Part shown: one piece after another, positions 46,388-58,626 of the stretch
Numbering within the stretch: position 1 is the stretch's first letter
Layout of the letters: each line of letters opens with the position of its first letter
From: Serratia symbiotica
Lineage (GTDB): Bacteria > Pseudomonadota > Gammaproteobacteria > Enterobacterales > Enterobacteriaceae
DNA length: 64,000 nt
Assembly (NCBI GenBank): GCA_900380265.1
Contig: LR025083.1
Location: 434,001 to 498,000 of the forward strand
Reading direction: 5' to 3'
Notes under the pieces: model-generated
Seen by the model: the letters and a program-made list of their open reading frames with translations, nothing else
The model's database searches: none
What the model was told of the DNA's origin: nothing
Translations under genes and position numbers: made by a program

Positions 46388-47698
46388 ATGAAAAATGTAA
46401 AAATTAGCCTTGCATGGAAAATACTAATAGCGTTGGTGTTGGGTGTTATTTGTGGTACGGTATTGCATAGTCAGGTGGACTCACGTGAGTGGTTAGTTGG
46501 TAATATACTCAGCCCCGCTGGCGACATTTTTATTCGACTCATTAAAATGATTGTAGTCCCGATTGTTATTTCTACGTTAATTGTTGGCATTGCTGGAGTA
46601 GGGGATGCAAAGAAGTTAGGCCGTATTGGCTTAAAGACAATGATATATTTCGAAGCGATCACTACGATCGCTATAGTGGTAGGAGTAACACTGGCTAATC
46701 TTTTTCAACCTGGCCACGGTATTGATATGTCGACACTGACCGCAGTGGATATCTCACAGTACGAGAAAACCACTGAACATGTGCAGAGTGGTGCGCACAG
46801 CCTGGTGGTTACTATTCTGTCATTGATTCCATCTAACGTCTTCTTATCAATGGTCAAGGGGGATATGCTACCGCTTATCTTTTTCTCGGTGTTATTTGGT
46901 ATAGGGTTATCTTCATTGCCTAATGCAGCTAAAGAACCATTTCTAAGTATGTTAAAAGCGGTTTCAGAGAGCATGTTTAAGGTTACCAACATTGTGATGC
47001 TTTACACGCCAATCGGAGTGTTTGGCTTAATTTCGGTGACGGTGGCTAACTTTGGGTGCAGCTCGCTCTTCCCGTTGGCTAAATTAGTTCTCTTGGTGTA
47101 TTTTGCCCTTGCTTTTTTTGCTCTGGTGGCATTGGGATTAGTTGCACGTTTATGCAATCTCCGTATCTGGATGCTGATACGGATTCTGAAGGATGAATTA
47201 ATCGTAGCTTACTCTACTGCAAGTTCAGAAACAGTACTGCCTCGCATCATTGAAAAGATGGAGGCTTATGGCGCACCTAAGCCGATCGTCAGCTTTGTTG
47301 TGCCTACCGGATATTCCTTTAACCTAGATGGATCAACTTTGTATCAAAGCATTGCCGCTATCTTTATTGCACAGCTTTATGGAATCGAGTTGTCGCTAAG
47401 CCAGGAGATTATCTTGGTATTGACTTTAATGGTAACCTCAAAGGGTATTGCCGGTGTACCTGGAGTTTCATTTGTGGTATTGCTTGCTACATTAGGCAGC
47501 GTCGGCATTCCGTTGGAAGGACTGGCGTTTATCGCTGGTGTTGACCGTATCCTCGACATGGCGCGTACCGCTTTAAACGTAGTGGGCAACGCTTTGGCGG
47601 CCCTGGTTATTGCCAAGTGGGAGGGCCAGTTTGATTGCAAGCAGGCGCTGGCTTATGAGCAGGTGTTTCTTTTTGATAAAGCTAAATCTGTAAGTTAG
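46388..47698 (+). CDS. gltP: Glutamate/aspartate:proton symporter GltP
   Basis: Inner-membrane carrier of the DAACS (SLC1-like) family that imports L-glutamate and L-aspartate with protons. The 436 residues (E. coli 437) are very similar throughout, including LIKMIVVPIVISTL, the HP1 serine-rich stretch AYSTASSETVLPR, transport-domain motif FVVPTGYSFNLDGSTLYQ, and LTLMVTSKGIAGVPGVSFVVL with GVDRILDMARTALNVVGN. AAGG and AGGT lie just before ATG. It is isolated between two long gene-free tracts, so strong purifying selection is evident. A symbiont lacking internal glutamate synthesis would depend on it (inference). Confidence 0.96.
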   Translation: MKNVKISLAWKILIALVLGVICGTVLHSQVDSREWLVGNILSPAGDIFIRLIKMIVVPIVISTLIVGIAGVGDAKKLGRIGLKTMIYFEAITTIAIVVGVTLANLFQPGHGIDMSTLTAVDISQYEKTTEHVQSGAHSLVVTILSLIPSNVFLSMVKGDMLPLIFFSVLFGIGLSSLPNAAKEPFLSMLKAVSESMFKVTNIVMLYTPIGVFGLISVTVANFGCSSLFPLAKLVLLVYFALAFFALVALGLVARLCNLRIWMLIRILKDELIVAYSTASSETVLPRIIEKMEAYGAPKPIVSFVVPTGYSFNLDGSTLYQSIAAIFIAQLYGIELSLSQEIILVLTLMVTSKGIAGVPGVSFVVLLATLGSVGIPLEGLAFIAGVDRILDMARTALNVVGNALAALVIAKWEGQFDCKQALAYEQVFLFDKAKSVS

Positions 47699-47764
47699 GC
47701 TGAATTCAAAAATACTTTTCCCTCGATCCGGCAGAGTTGCTCGTTATCCCTAATTAAATGAGAG

Positions 47765-47802
47765 TGGCATAAAATGAGGGAATGGCCTCCGCTTTTATGC
47801 CA
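47765..47802. repeat. 10-bp hairpin downstream of gltP
   Basis: TGGCATAAAA (47765-47774) and TTTTATGCCA (47793-47802) flank an 18-base loop, 66 bp after the gltP stop. It could act as a terminator or mRNA 3' end stabiliser; there is no T-tract after the stem. Confidence 0.75.
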
Positions 47803-50800
47803 ATTAGAATTAGTTATTAATGCTAATGTGTTAATTTAGGATCGGATTTTATTTGGCCGTATTTGGAATATTAATAGAATGGATTAATTGGTTGCTAGTG
47901 CCTCCGCGTTTTTATTTCAGCATTAGTGTTCCGTAAAAAGGTTTACAATTTCCGCCTTAAGGCAAAGTTTACGTATGTCACAGTGTACGCTATTCAAAAT
48001 AACAGAAGGCTGGCTTCATATTTTTAGATCTACTAAGCGGGATACCCTAATAATGGTACTTCCGGGCTGTCCCCTTTTCGAAAAATGAAGGTGGTTTATA
48101 TTAAACAATGCTTAATGACCCTCTCTAACTGAGAGAGTAGTTGAAGAGTGACCGGAAAATTACTAAACGATAAAATCTAGTAATTTCCTGTTTTCGAGCG
48201 TCTAGTCGTGTAGATGTTTAGGCGATGTCTCTCAAAATGCATTTCCGAGAGCGTGCCAGTGCTTAAGGCTAGCGTGTTAGGGATGCCCCTCAATCATCAG
48301 CTGATTCCCTGAGCTACTTCTGTAAATATTGTCTACCCAGTTTATTTTGTCGTGGTAGTCGTTATGGAGGAAATAGGTTACATCGGCTTAAATATTATTG
48401 ATTTCCAGCCAGAGATCTCCTATTTTATTCCTGTTTCTCTTTAGAAAATTGTGATCAATCAGGTGATAGCTATTGAGAATATTCCTGTCAGCCCAAGCTG
48501 AGGTTTTAGCTTAGGGGTAAAGGATCATGTTTTTTGTGTATTTTTTGGTGTAGAATAGATTATAGGCTTGATCGGAAAGGCGATGCCAGTATTAATAGTG
48601 AAGTTACTGAAGTTACTAAAGTTCCTCCGACAATTGCAATTATCAATTTCAATTTTCCCAGTACTGCTACTGTACATTTAAAATACAGACACGGTATTAC
48701 TATGCTAGTATAAATAATATTATAAGTTAATTGCAGGACATGTCGAGAACTCATGCCTATAATTATAAGACATGTGAGTGGCGTTCTGATGGGCTGGTAA
48801 TGTTTATGCTGCTAGCAGTGGCAGCAGTAAGGAGTGAAGAATAACTAAAGCTCTTCGATGAAGAGTAAGCTAAAATTTTCTAAATTGAACCAAATGGGTT
48901 ACTACCCTAACGGGTAGTGTGGATATATGTGCAAAATTGGCGTATTTTATATTAAAAATATCATTCCGTAGAAATATATTTACAATATAGATTCTTCCAT
49001 AACGAGTAAATTACCTGATATATTAAGTTAGTGCGTATCGTATAAGATGTCGGTTACATGCCGTGTGTTCTGATTATAAGGAACACAATGGGAGTTAGCC
49101 GAATAAATCAGACGATAATGTAAAGATAGTCTTTGCTATCGTAATGGCGCTTATCCAAGCTTGCTTGCCCGAACCTGCTATATAGCCTTTACATCTGTAA
49201 AGGAAGACTGGTTTCTAGCGCAGGACTTCCAATGTTCTGAGTTCTTACATTTATGATCAGGCTAGCATTGCTGACCTGGCTTACAAACAGTGATCATTCA
49301 GCTGAATATGCTGTACTCCTTATAGGTTTTGACTTAATACGTGCGCAGGTCTTTTTGATTTTAGCCCATTAACAATTTCACTTATTCAAGGATAATAGTT
49401 AACTTAAAGCATTATCAGGGTTGACCAGTCGTACTGATCTATTCACACTGCCAGTCCAGAAGCGCTATTACCCGCCTTGGAGGCGGAGTCAGTTCACTGG
49501 ATAGCTTCAAACCCTGTCTGGCTCATACCCCTAGCACAGAACATTCTACCATCTACTTTGATCTACAAAGTAGGGTTCTAAAAAAATAAAAGCGTGCATC
49601 ACATTTGATCTTGATTCATATTTTATCGGCGTCTTTGTATAGTGACTGAAAATGTTGATGGCTGTTGAATATTTAGTCAAATCGATTTTATGAATTTTCT
49701 AAACCAACGTTGAAGAACGCGCTGTCATTTGATTACATCGTTTTTACTAACATGACATTTGTATATTTCGACGGGTCTTTCATCAAGAACAATGTAGCAT
49801 TGCTGAAGATGGGTGCAATATAACAGCTGTACTTAATGGATGAGAGGAGAGTTTGTTGGGAGTTCGCCGATTACTCGCCTACAGGAAGAGATGTATTAGG
49901 CATAGCATGTCCTTTCGTTATTGAAATATTGTCGCAATCCATGGTTTATTTGGTTGCTACAAGAAATACTAGTACCTTCATTTTTCCCCAAAATCCTTCT
50001 TTAGGGGAAGCAGCCAGGTGAATGCAGGACAGAAAAGACAATGAGGGGTATTACTTGTATTCGCTGTTATTCCCTTTGGCGCAGGACCAAAGTCATAGAT
50101 ACTGGCAATATTCTCACGAGGTTAATATCAAGATAACTAAAAAGCAGGCGTTGTTCCATTTAGAGGCTATGTTTTTCTCGTGGTTTTCCCCATATGTAGC
50201 TTTTGCATGCTCTAGAGGAGTTTCTATGTCACTGATCGTTTAGAAGTGGCAGGCGGATCTGTGTTTTAGATCTTGAGGATCTGCGCTTTTAGCTCTGTTT
50301 CCTCGTCTTTGTTATAGGACTTGCTGATTTTCTGCTAGTCCTGAGCACGCGGCGTAACAATTTCTCGCCTTTTCGGAAATAAACTTGGGAAAGAAATTAA
50401 TTGGGTTCCTCGGTGACTGTATTAGAGAGGCTCTCCCATGAATAACCATGCAATCTCACCTATCCTGCTCTTGTTTTTAAAAAATCCATCCACCATCGTT
50501 AATATCCGATGGGCGGATGGCTGTGCAATTTGCTAACTACTCTCTATACGGGAGAGTATATTCTGGATTAACAAATTAATCTGTATCAGCACGAAGATCA
50601 TACAGGTTAATAGCTTTACCTCTTTAACAATATTAAAGATATTTAATAAAAATATACTTTTATGTGTGATTTTAACAGTATGCTCGTATTATCCGATGTG
50701 CTCATTCTTATTCTATGCGGATAGTCACAAAACAGAGAAATTGCGTGCCTGCGGGGGAGATATTCATAGCGTAATCATTTAAATTCATGCCCCTCTACTT

Positions 50801-52737
50801 ATTCTGTCCGCCAGTGGAGGGTCTGTACGTGACTTCTTCTCCATAGCTTAGTAGGTTGTCTATTTTTAATTATTCTCCCAGACAAAACCAATATTCTTAG
50901 ATCCGATAAAGAAGATGAAATTAAATTTATGTTTATGACACTTCAGCATTAGTCCTTCTTTCCATGAAACAGTTGACTTTTACTTTAATCAAACTAATTG
51001 GTGTTGGTGAACCACCATCGTAAGATGGTGATGCTTTTCTTTCTAGATCTTTAGGATTTAAATAATCAGCATCTTTTATGGTAAGATCTTACTCTGCTTG
51101 ATCAGTGTTCATCTATTTCCATTCTTCAATCCTTGCATCATCAGCTTCGCGGATCAGGAAATTTACTGCCTAGATAAAAGCACCCAGGCATATGCTTTGT
51201 TATATCAAAAGAGTTTGCATGGCATTAGGACAAAGAAAGTTGTTATTGTATCCTGGCGCCTGCCACACAACACAAGTAGAATTTTATTGGCCGCTATCAT
51301 TTCAAAGTTATAATTGGAAAGCCTTACTTAAGGTTAATTATTTATTATTCTTTGATGTGTTATAATTTATTCTAACCTCAAGCAAATATATTTTTACTCA
51401 AAGGCGACATATAGGGTTCAGTATTTTTGCTACTGATGCTCCTTCATTTCTTACCTATTATCAAGTTGATATCTTAATAATAAGCTGTTTACTGCCTACA
51501 TGCTTTGGAATATCTTTCATATCATTTGACTCGCTGTCATTAAAGCCACACTTTTATGGCGCTGGTTGAAAGCGCGGAATATGTGGCAAATATATTTTTG
51601 GGTAAATGAAATCCGCAGATAGCAGTTTTTGAATGGTCGCAATTGGCCCGGTTGACCGCCCTGTAGTTGTTTTATGGATCTTCACTATCTAATCTCAGAT
51701 AATCTCCGGCACCTGGTTCTGTGTGCCGGGTAGCGTTTACGGCTATAGCGGGGACCTCAAGATTATCGATGGTGAATTCATAGACAAGCGACTTAGCTAG
51801 GAAGATAGAGTAAACCTCGTTGACAAAAAAGTTTCGTCTGTCGCAGGCAAATATTTGCTGGTGGGTAAAGTAAGGTTGTGATTTACTAAAACAAGTATAT
51901 CGCATATCAAGGTGCTATCGCATGTGAAAGGACTCATCTTGGTCTTTGAGGGTATTCCTGTCCGATTTCAGCTGATTGCATAGTCTGTCATTACCTGTCT
52001 TATCTTTACTCTAGCTTCATCAATTAATATGTAAAAATCAATGCCGACTGTGACATTGAGTGCGCAGTCGCCCGGGTTCTTGCTCCCATGAGTTTTATCT
52101 ATTATTAGGGTTGGCTTGTCTATATGGTCATATGCTCCTTGAATTGTTTCCTCCGAGGGGTTGGGAGTAATAAATAGTTCCAACATGCCGTAGTTGCGTC
52201 GTAGGGAATCGTAGGCTTTCTCTTATACAATAATTTTTACAGAGTGGTAGTTACATTTATTGTTGCCACCTCACCCGATGAATTAGTTCCAACAATTGTG
52301 ATACTAGTAAGGGCTGCGTTCGGGATGAGAGCCACCTCCAATACTCGTAATGGTCAGGATGCTCTTTTCACTCCTATGTTGCGCTGAGCAGTGAGTAGCG
52401 TACTTGCGGGCTTATTCCTAAGGTAGCTTATTACCACTAATGTCAATCTGCTTAGCTTTGCTGAGGTACTGAATAGCAGTGTTGTAAACGCAATGGATGC
52501 TGAGCCATAGAGATTCATGTGCTTAAAGTCCAGCTCTAAGTCGCTATAGGCGCTGGTTATTAGGCAGTTACACTTAAATAGAATGCATGGCTTGCGTCGT
52601 ACTCTATTTCCTGCTATCGGTTGATGGATGGGTGCGTAGCTATATGGATACCATGTGATATTAAAGCCATGTATCGGGATTATTACTGCCATTGTCACCC
52701 TCCGTTTCGGTTGTGAGATCGCAGCCTACAAGATCCC

Positions 52738-52770
52738 ATATTCTTTTAGAATATTGCTGGTAACAGCAAT
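52738..52770. repeat. Two overlapping 7-bp hairpins
   Basis: ATATTCT-TTT-AGAATAT (52738-52754) is followed at once by ATTGCTG-GTAA-CAGCAAT (52753-52770). The two share two bases. Confidence 0.8.
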
Positions 52771-52921
52771 TATACCAGCGCCGTCTGCACGCTAACTCTG
52801 GTTGGTGATATAGGTTAGTGCGCTCGCAATACTCTAGACCTATTCTGTTAAGTTCAGAATAGATGTGTGTCATCAGGGTAATAAAATCAGGTATTATCGA
52901 TCTTCTCTCAGTTTCTTAGAA

Positions 52922-53026
52922 CCCCCTATTCTCACCGCGTGCTTATCACATAAACGGTATCCTCGATGACCCGATTTAATGTGCGTATTTGGGGGAACTA
53001 GACACCGGTTCCCACAGAATAGGGGG
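52922..53026. repeat. 11-bp inverted repeat, 83-bp apart
   Basis: CCCCCTATTCT (52922-52932) and AGAATAGGGGG (53016-53026) are perfect inverted copies. A smaller hairpin (GGGAAC/GTTCCC, 52993-53013) lies just inside the right arm. There is no open frame between them, so an insertion element is not supported. Confidence 0.8.
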
Positions 53027-53332
53027 ATGTATGATCGGTTCTCTCACCTGGTAAAAAGGCGAAGAGAACAATGAAATAGATGTCATTAATACTCTGCATA
53101 TTATTCTGGATGGTTACTAATTACATATTGATCGTGTGTTGCTTATAGCGTATAGCGGCACCGCTAGTGCATCTTTGCATAATTACAGGTAGGGCAGGTT
53201 ATTAAGGTGAATACCAGTCTATAGCTTACTAGCGCTGTACTTTACTTCCCTCGGTTGATTGTAAAAAACAGCACAAGGCTATGTCGGTAGACTATAATGT
53301 CGTTGTCTTTCCCGGTTAATCGGCGATAGTTT

Positions 53333-53371
53333 CGCCTCGTACTTGCTATAGCCGCGATTGTGTACGAGGCG
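53333..53371. repeat. 10-bp GC-rich hairpin
   Basis: CGCCTCGTAC (53333-53342) and GTACGAGGCG (53362-53371) flank a 19-base loop in non-coding DNA. Confidence 0.88.
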
Positions 53372-53405
53372 CTGGCTTAACGAGGAACTTTTGTTATCCA
53401 GATAG

Positions 53406-53454
53406 CGACCTTGCGGTATTCAGGCAAGGTCGGTTTGCTTGATGCAAACCTTTT
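53406..53454. repeat. Tandem hairpins, second followed by TTTT
   Basis: CGACCTTGC/GCAAGGTCG (53406-53432, 9-bp stem) abuts GGTTTGC-TTGAT-GCAAACC (53432-53450, 7-bp stem), then TTTT. It has a terminator shape on + but no gene upstream. Confidence 0.8.
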
Positions 53455-56400
53455 ATGCAACCAGTCTTATTTGCTTACATTAAATGAGTGCTAAGCTCAG
53501 TGGTCTAGCCGCCGTTTCCAGTCATTCCCTTTAGCGTTCTCTCCGCGTAGGTTGACATCTCTGTGTAGGCGGCGATGAGAGTAACGCTTGGAGAAAACCA
53601 GCTCAGTCCGTCTACCGTTTATTAGTCATTAGGATAGTATCCTAGTAAGGAAGTCTTTGGCTGAAGTGCCGGTGACGCCAGCTCAAAATTCCATCTAGCA
53701 TCGCTACCAGCCTGTGTATAGTTAAGCGCTGATGGTGAGAACATCATCAGCGGTTATTTTCCTATGCATAAAGTATATCTCTCGGACGCTGGTTATCGGA
53801 CTTGCTCTGATGTAGTAAAGCATTTCAGTTGTCTTAGATGGGATGCATCATTATTTTCCTTAAATGCTAGCGATGGAAGGTTGCATTGCCGTGCAATATT
53901 TCTTGATGCAAAAGAATGAAGTAATAGTAAAATCAGTGTCTGCACTTGCATTTTAAAAGTAGGCGCATTGCGATCCGAAAAATAATAGCGGCCCGCTAAC
54001 GGGTATTGGGATAAAGTGGGCTGGTCGCGCACGGCGTTGTGTTTACTTTTAGTCAGTGAAGCCCGCCTTCGTAGCGCCGGCAGCCCATTGAGTGAGGATA
54101 TAATCGGTGATTCGAATAATATTTGTGGGGGACCGCAGGTGACACTCTTTCTTTTAGAAAGATATCGCGGAGGCTAGCACCTTCCTGTATTAGGGAGGCA
54201 CAGCGAAATATTAATAAGGAATAAGTCTAGATGGACATTAGGTCTAGTGAGAACGGTGTTTGATGTTAAGGCCAGTACGATTGATCTCGTTCCTTTTAGG
54301 GCTGTTCCAGAGAGATAGTTTTGATAAATAAGCCTTACCTAGCGACAAACCTCTAGCACAAGATTAAGTTAGGCACTTAAGGAGGCCTATTAAAGACATG
54401 AGCTAGGCTAGATACCTAAGTGCAGTAGCGATGGTTGGCTTAATGTTTATTAGTCAGGTTATTTACCATAGACCCCGCTAAGGCGGGTGTGCTTTGATGG
54501 TCGCGTGATCTCGTATTCACCTTACGTAGGACATATATTACGTCTCCGAACTGATTCAAGATCAATAGAGTGCTAGCGGCTCGTTAATTCGGCCCGATCG
54601 AGATACATATTAGTAACAACACCTTACTTTTGTGCGTGTGGGTCCACGTTATTCGCGGCCCGTCATCATGGCTGTAGGCGGTACTTTCCTGTAAGCAGTT
54701 TTAAGCTAGCTTAAAATATATGAGGTAATTAAAAAAGTGGTTCATAAGAAATCATGATCATTATCTTTTAGATAATTAAACTTATTCTGCTCGCTTTTAG
54801 AAACTCTAGTAGAGTTAGTGATATATGAGTTAGTCGTCGGCTAGGTCACTTTGATAACCTTGCAGAGAATCTTACTCAACGTCCCAATAAGCTCGTATCT
54901 TCCGAGTCCGCTTCTGCGCTTTCTTCAGCAATAACTGAATCCCACCCTCACGTATCGTTTGTTAAACATTATCGTCAATGATTTGATGCTAGATTTATGC
55001 TAAGGTTTTCTGGAATTAGCTATAGGTGAAGTTAAGCTAAGTACGAAGTGGTTTTAAGCTGGCCTGGATCTAGTTAAATAGGCTTGCCGAGCGTTATTAC
55101 AGCGGTGCTCCGTGACATCGTGCTTCACTCCTACGCTTAGGCGGCCGCTAGGCTAATCTTATGTTATAGAGGAAACTTAGCATCATACATAACGGTCACC
55201 ATTATCTGTCACTGTAGGTGATTTTATTACACGGTTCAATTCCTTATTAACTTTATTTATTCTGAAGGCGCTGGAGTTGATAGGGCCTTGTTCTTGAGGT
55301 TGTATTCAAAACCGGTCACAAAACGTCCTGTCGGATATCGACTTTCGGGTACTAAGTAGTGCCTGCTTAATTTGCATGCTCACTTACGCTCAGCTGAACT
55401 TGCAATATCTTGAGTGACAAGGGCTAGGGTAAGTTACCAGGTGATAGCACCCTGAGTGTCATCTGATTCCGGCCTGCGCTATTCTGCATGGCAGTGCAAG
55501 GATGGTCGCCGCAGGTAATACAGGTGGCTTTTGGTTTAATGTAGAGGTTCTAGCTTGCTGCTAACGTGCTCTGCTAGCACAGCTCACATTAATAGCAGTG
55601 TGTTACCCCACTGACCAGATACACCCAGCTAGGCAACTATAAAGTTGGCTAGGCATCATCTCTGGTGAAAGGCAAGATAATAACGCTATGAATGAAAGCC
55701 AGGCCGAGCCAAAGCCAAAGCCAATAGGTGTGCTTCTATTTCCTGCATGCACATATGTCTTTGAGTGCAATGGTCAGCCTTCTGCGATGATGGTAAAGCC
55801 AGGTTAGATTGAGTACCGGTCTTTTTGTTCCACATACTGTTATCGCTAAGGTATTGCTTCTAATATTTTATTGCCGCTGCTATTCCTATCAATTAACGCT
55901 TCTCGGTACTGATAGGCAGGATGATCTGCAAGGTGTGGCCCGGAGGGTAAGTTGTAATAGCTGGTTTACCAGTTAGCGATAGTATTACCTGGAAGATAAC
56001 TAGCTGCTTAGTATATACGTTTGCATGTATAATTGCTTAGGCGATACAACGCACACAAAGCCTAGTCTAAAAGATATATTTATTCCTTGCCATTGAATAC
56101 ATTCAATGGGGGACTCACTGCATCTACCTCAGCTTCGTAACGCTAGCCACCTAGTTTAGAGCAGGTTTGCTAATCGCGTCATGCACCCGCTTCAGAATAA
56201 GAAGCTAGAATGTAGTTAGGATGGTATCTAAGGTACTGGGGTAGTGCTTGGCGCCTATAAAACTCACCGTGTTTTGACTATGTAGTCAAAAGGCATTCAC
56301 CCTTTTCGTTGGGTGTGGCGCAGCCAATAGAGGGGTGAAGCGGTTCGAGCGGCGGACCTGGTCAATCTCAACCCACAAGCCTACAGGCTGAATAACTGGC

Positions 56401-56764
56401 TCTTAAAGATGATCTGTGAGGCATTTATTATTTGCTTTGTTGCGTTATCCCACTCCACTAAGCCACTAGTATCATTGCGCTAGCTGAAGTGCACTTTGCA
56501 CCTCTTAAGGGTTCGTGGTTCATGATATGGGGCCTTGTCGACGCTCAAGATGTAAGCAATTTCCAGTAGCTCAATAAACTTTCGCGTGGCATCTTAATTT
56601 ATATTAAGACAAGGTAAGATACCTAATCGGCATCTTTTATGTTTTATAGTTGTTTAGACCCAAACCATAACGTTTTAGACCGCTTACTTTGAATAAGCTA
56701 CCAGCGGGTGCTTGTATTTTGTTGTTGTAGGTGCGTGTTTCTATCCTTTTAAAATTTCAGCAAT

Positions 56765-56793
56765 ACATGACAGGCATTCGTCACCTGTCATGT
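56765..56793. repeat. 10-bp perfect hairpin
   Basis: ACATGACAGG (56765-56774), a 9-base loop, CCTGTCATGT (56784-56793). Another 8-bp hairpin, AGAATAAC-TG-GTTATTCT, is at 56873-56890. Confidence 0.9.
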
Positions 56794-57424
56794 GACGCCT
56801 TGCTAGCTTCCGAAGGCTATCTCACCTGCACTTGCTAGCACTATGTATTAAAATCCTTGCTTACACGCCATAGAATAACTGGTTATTCTTAATATGATTA
56901 CAGATGAGGACTATCGTTGACTCAATATGTTATGAGGTATGGTTGAATGACACTCTGAATAGTACTCAGCTAATTGCACTCAGTTCATTGTACTTTGTGG
57001 TGAAAGTGGCTTTAGCCGGCCATAAAGGCTACTAGCTCCAGCGTAAGGAATGAATACTGCAATTCTTTTAACTATAACTAAGTAAATATCAGTCTTCGCA
57101 AAAATAATTTTTATGTGTAGGGATAAAATTAAGATTCTTTGTATCGATTCCAGTTATTTTACTATTCATCAGTAAATGTAGACCCCTCACTTTGGGTCAG
57201 GAGTGATTTCGTGAGGCTGCGATGGTGGGTTCACCCACTGGCATTTTCCCTCAGGAGTTTCTCGCTGTTACTCCATGCGAGTGCCTGGTAGATGAGCATT
57301 GGTTCCAGGTTTTTCTGGGTAGTATATGCGGCACTAGCTCATGTAAACGATTTGTTAGGTGGGAGCTTGATTAGCTGCAGCCCTATTTACGCGCCTTGTA
57401 ATTTAAAAGGCTCAACAATGCAAC

Positions 57425-57470
57425 CCCTATCTTTAAAGGATAGGGTTCTGTACTGTTTACAGTACAGAAC
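57425..57470. repeat. Adjacent 7-bp and 11-bp hairpins
   Basis: CCCTATC/GATAGGG (57425-57445) is followed directly by GTTCTGTACTG-TTTA-CAGTACAGAAC (57445-57470). The second is an 11-bp perfect stem with a tetraloop. Confidence 0.9.
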
Positions 57471-58590
57471 TGCCGGTTAAGCAGAGAATAATAACTCGCA
57501 GTAAATAGTCTCACCTGTCGTAAAATACTTGCCTATATTACACGGACATAGCATGCTATGTTCTAGGTTTGGTGATCTAACTGATTGTAATAAATAAATT
57601 GTTAGTGCTGTATAAAATCGCACGTCCTCTGGACAGCATAGATGCAGATAGCTATCTGCTGTATCTTTATCTCTAGTTCAGCGCAAATCGACTGATTTTT
57701 TATGATATTCTTTTTGATAAGGGAATAATCATTTGTTCTTAGTTTGCACAGGGTGATTAGATCTTACACGCCTCATTAGGCGCCGTCGATCAGCATACTA
57801 TTAACCAACCATGCTGATCACGTTGTTTGTTAAAGCTAGGGGGTTGACGACAGATATCGAAATTCAAATTACATGGATACGCGCTGCTTCCTATGCGGCT
57901 ATTGAAAATCGGTTGACAGCCCCCTCACCCGTTGGCCAACTTATCATAGTGAACGAGTCAAGTGGGCGGTAGAGTTACTAGCTAGGCCTATAGCTTATTG
58001 ATTCGCTTTGCGCCCTAATCAAAGCGAGTAGTCGGTGTGCTGGATAGTGGGAATATCACAATTAGCTGTCTTCGCCGATACTAAATTTAAACAGAGCAGC
58101 GCTAACAGGTGTAGGCGAACTAAAGTAGCTGCCTAACATAACTGAATTCGGGCCGGCATGCTCTTTGTGAATACTGGATAAAACGCTGGTGGCAAGTTCT
58201 AATAACTGTTTATCTGTCCTCAAAAATGAAACAGGATACAAAAATAGGCGAAGTAGGAAAGTTAGGCAGTGATAGGATGAAGAAGTCAATATAATGGAGT
58301 GATAACATCAGAAACTGGGCCCATTAAAAGTGAAGAGTGTGGCAATACCACTCATCAAGATACCTGAAGCACTTGATTAAAACTCGCTTACATTATATCA
58401 GGGCGAGATAATAGCACTGAATCAATACCCGAATTACGGGGCTTTCTGAAACAGGGAATGCTAGAGGAAGGATTAATGGCATTTGAGTGTTCACCATCAA
58501 GATGCTCGCGAGGTAATCTTTTGTTGGATTTCGAGTATAATTCTCATCGGTGATGACTAAGCCACGGACAAAGTGGAATATCTACGTTAG

Positions 58591-58626
58591 GTGGTTTAAC
58601 CTTCCTGCTACCACGCGTTAAACCAC
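58591..58626. repeat. 10-bp perfect hairpin
   Basis: GTGGTTTAAC (58591-58600) and GTTAAACCAC (58617-58626) flank a 16-base loop. A related 9-bp stem, GTTACAAAC/GTTTGTAAC, with a 35-base loop lies at 58689-58741. Confidence 0.88.

Noticed and set aside
52354-52698. 114-codon minus-strand frame in the right-hand tract
   Set aside because: No motif, no ribosome binding site, and chance length over 16 kb.
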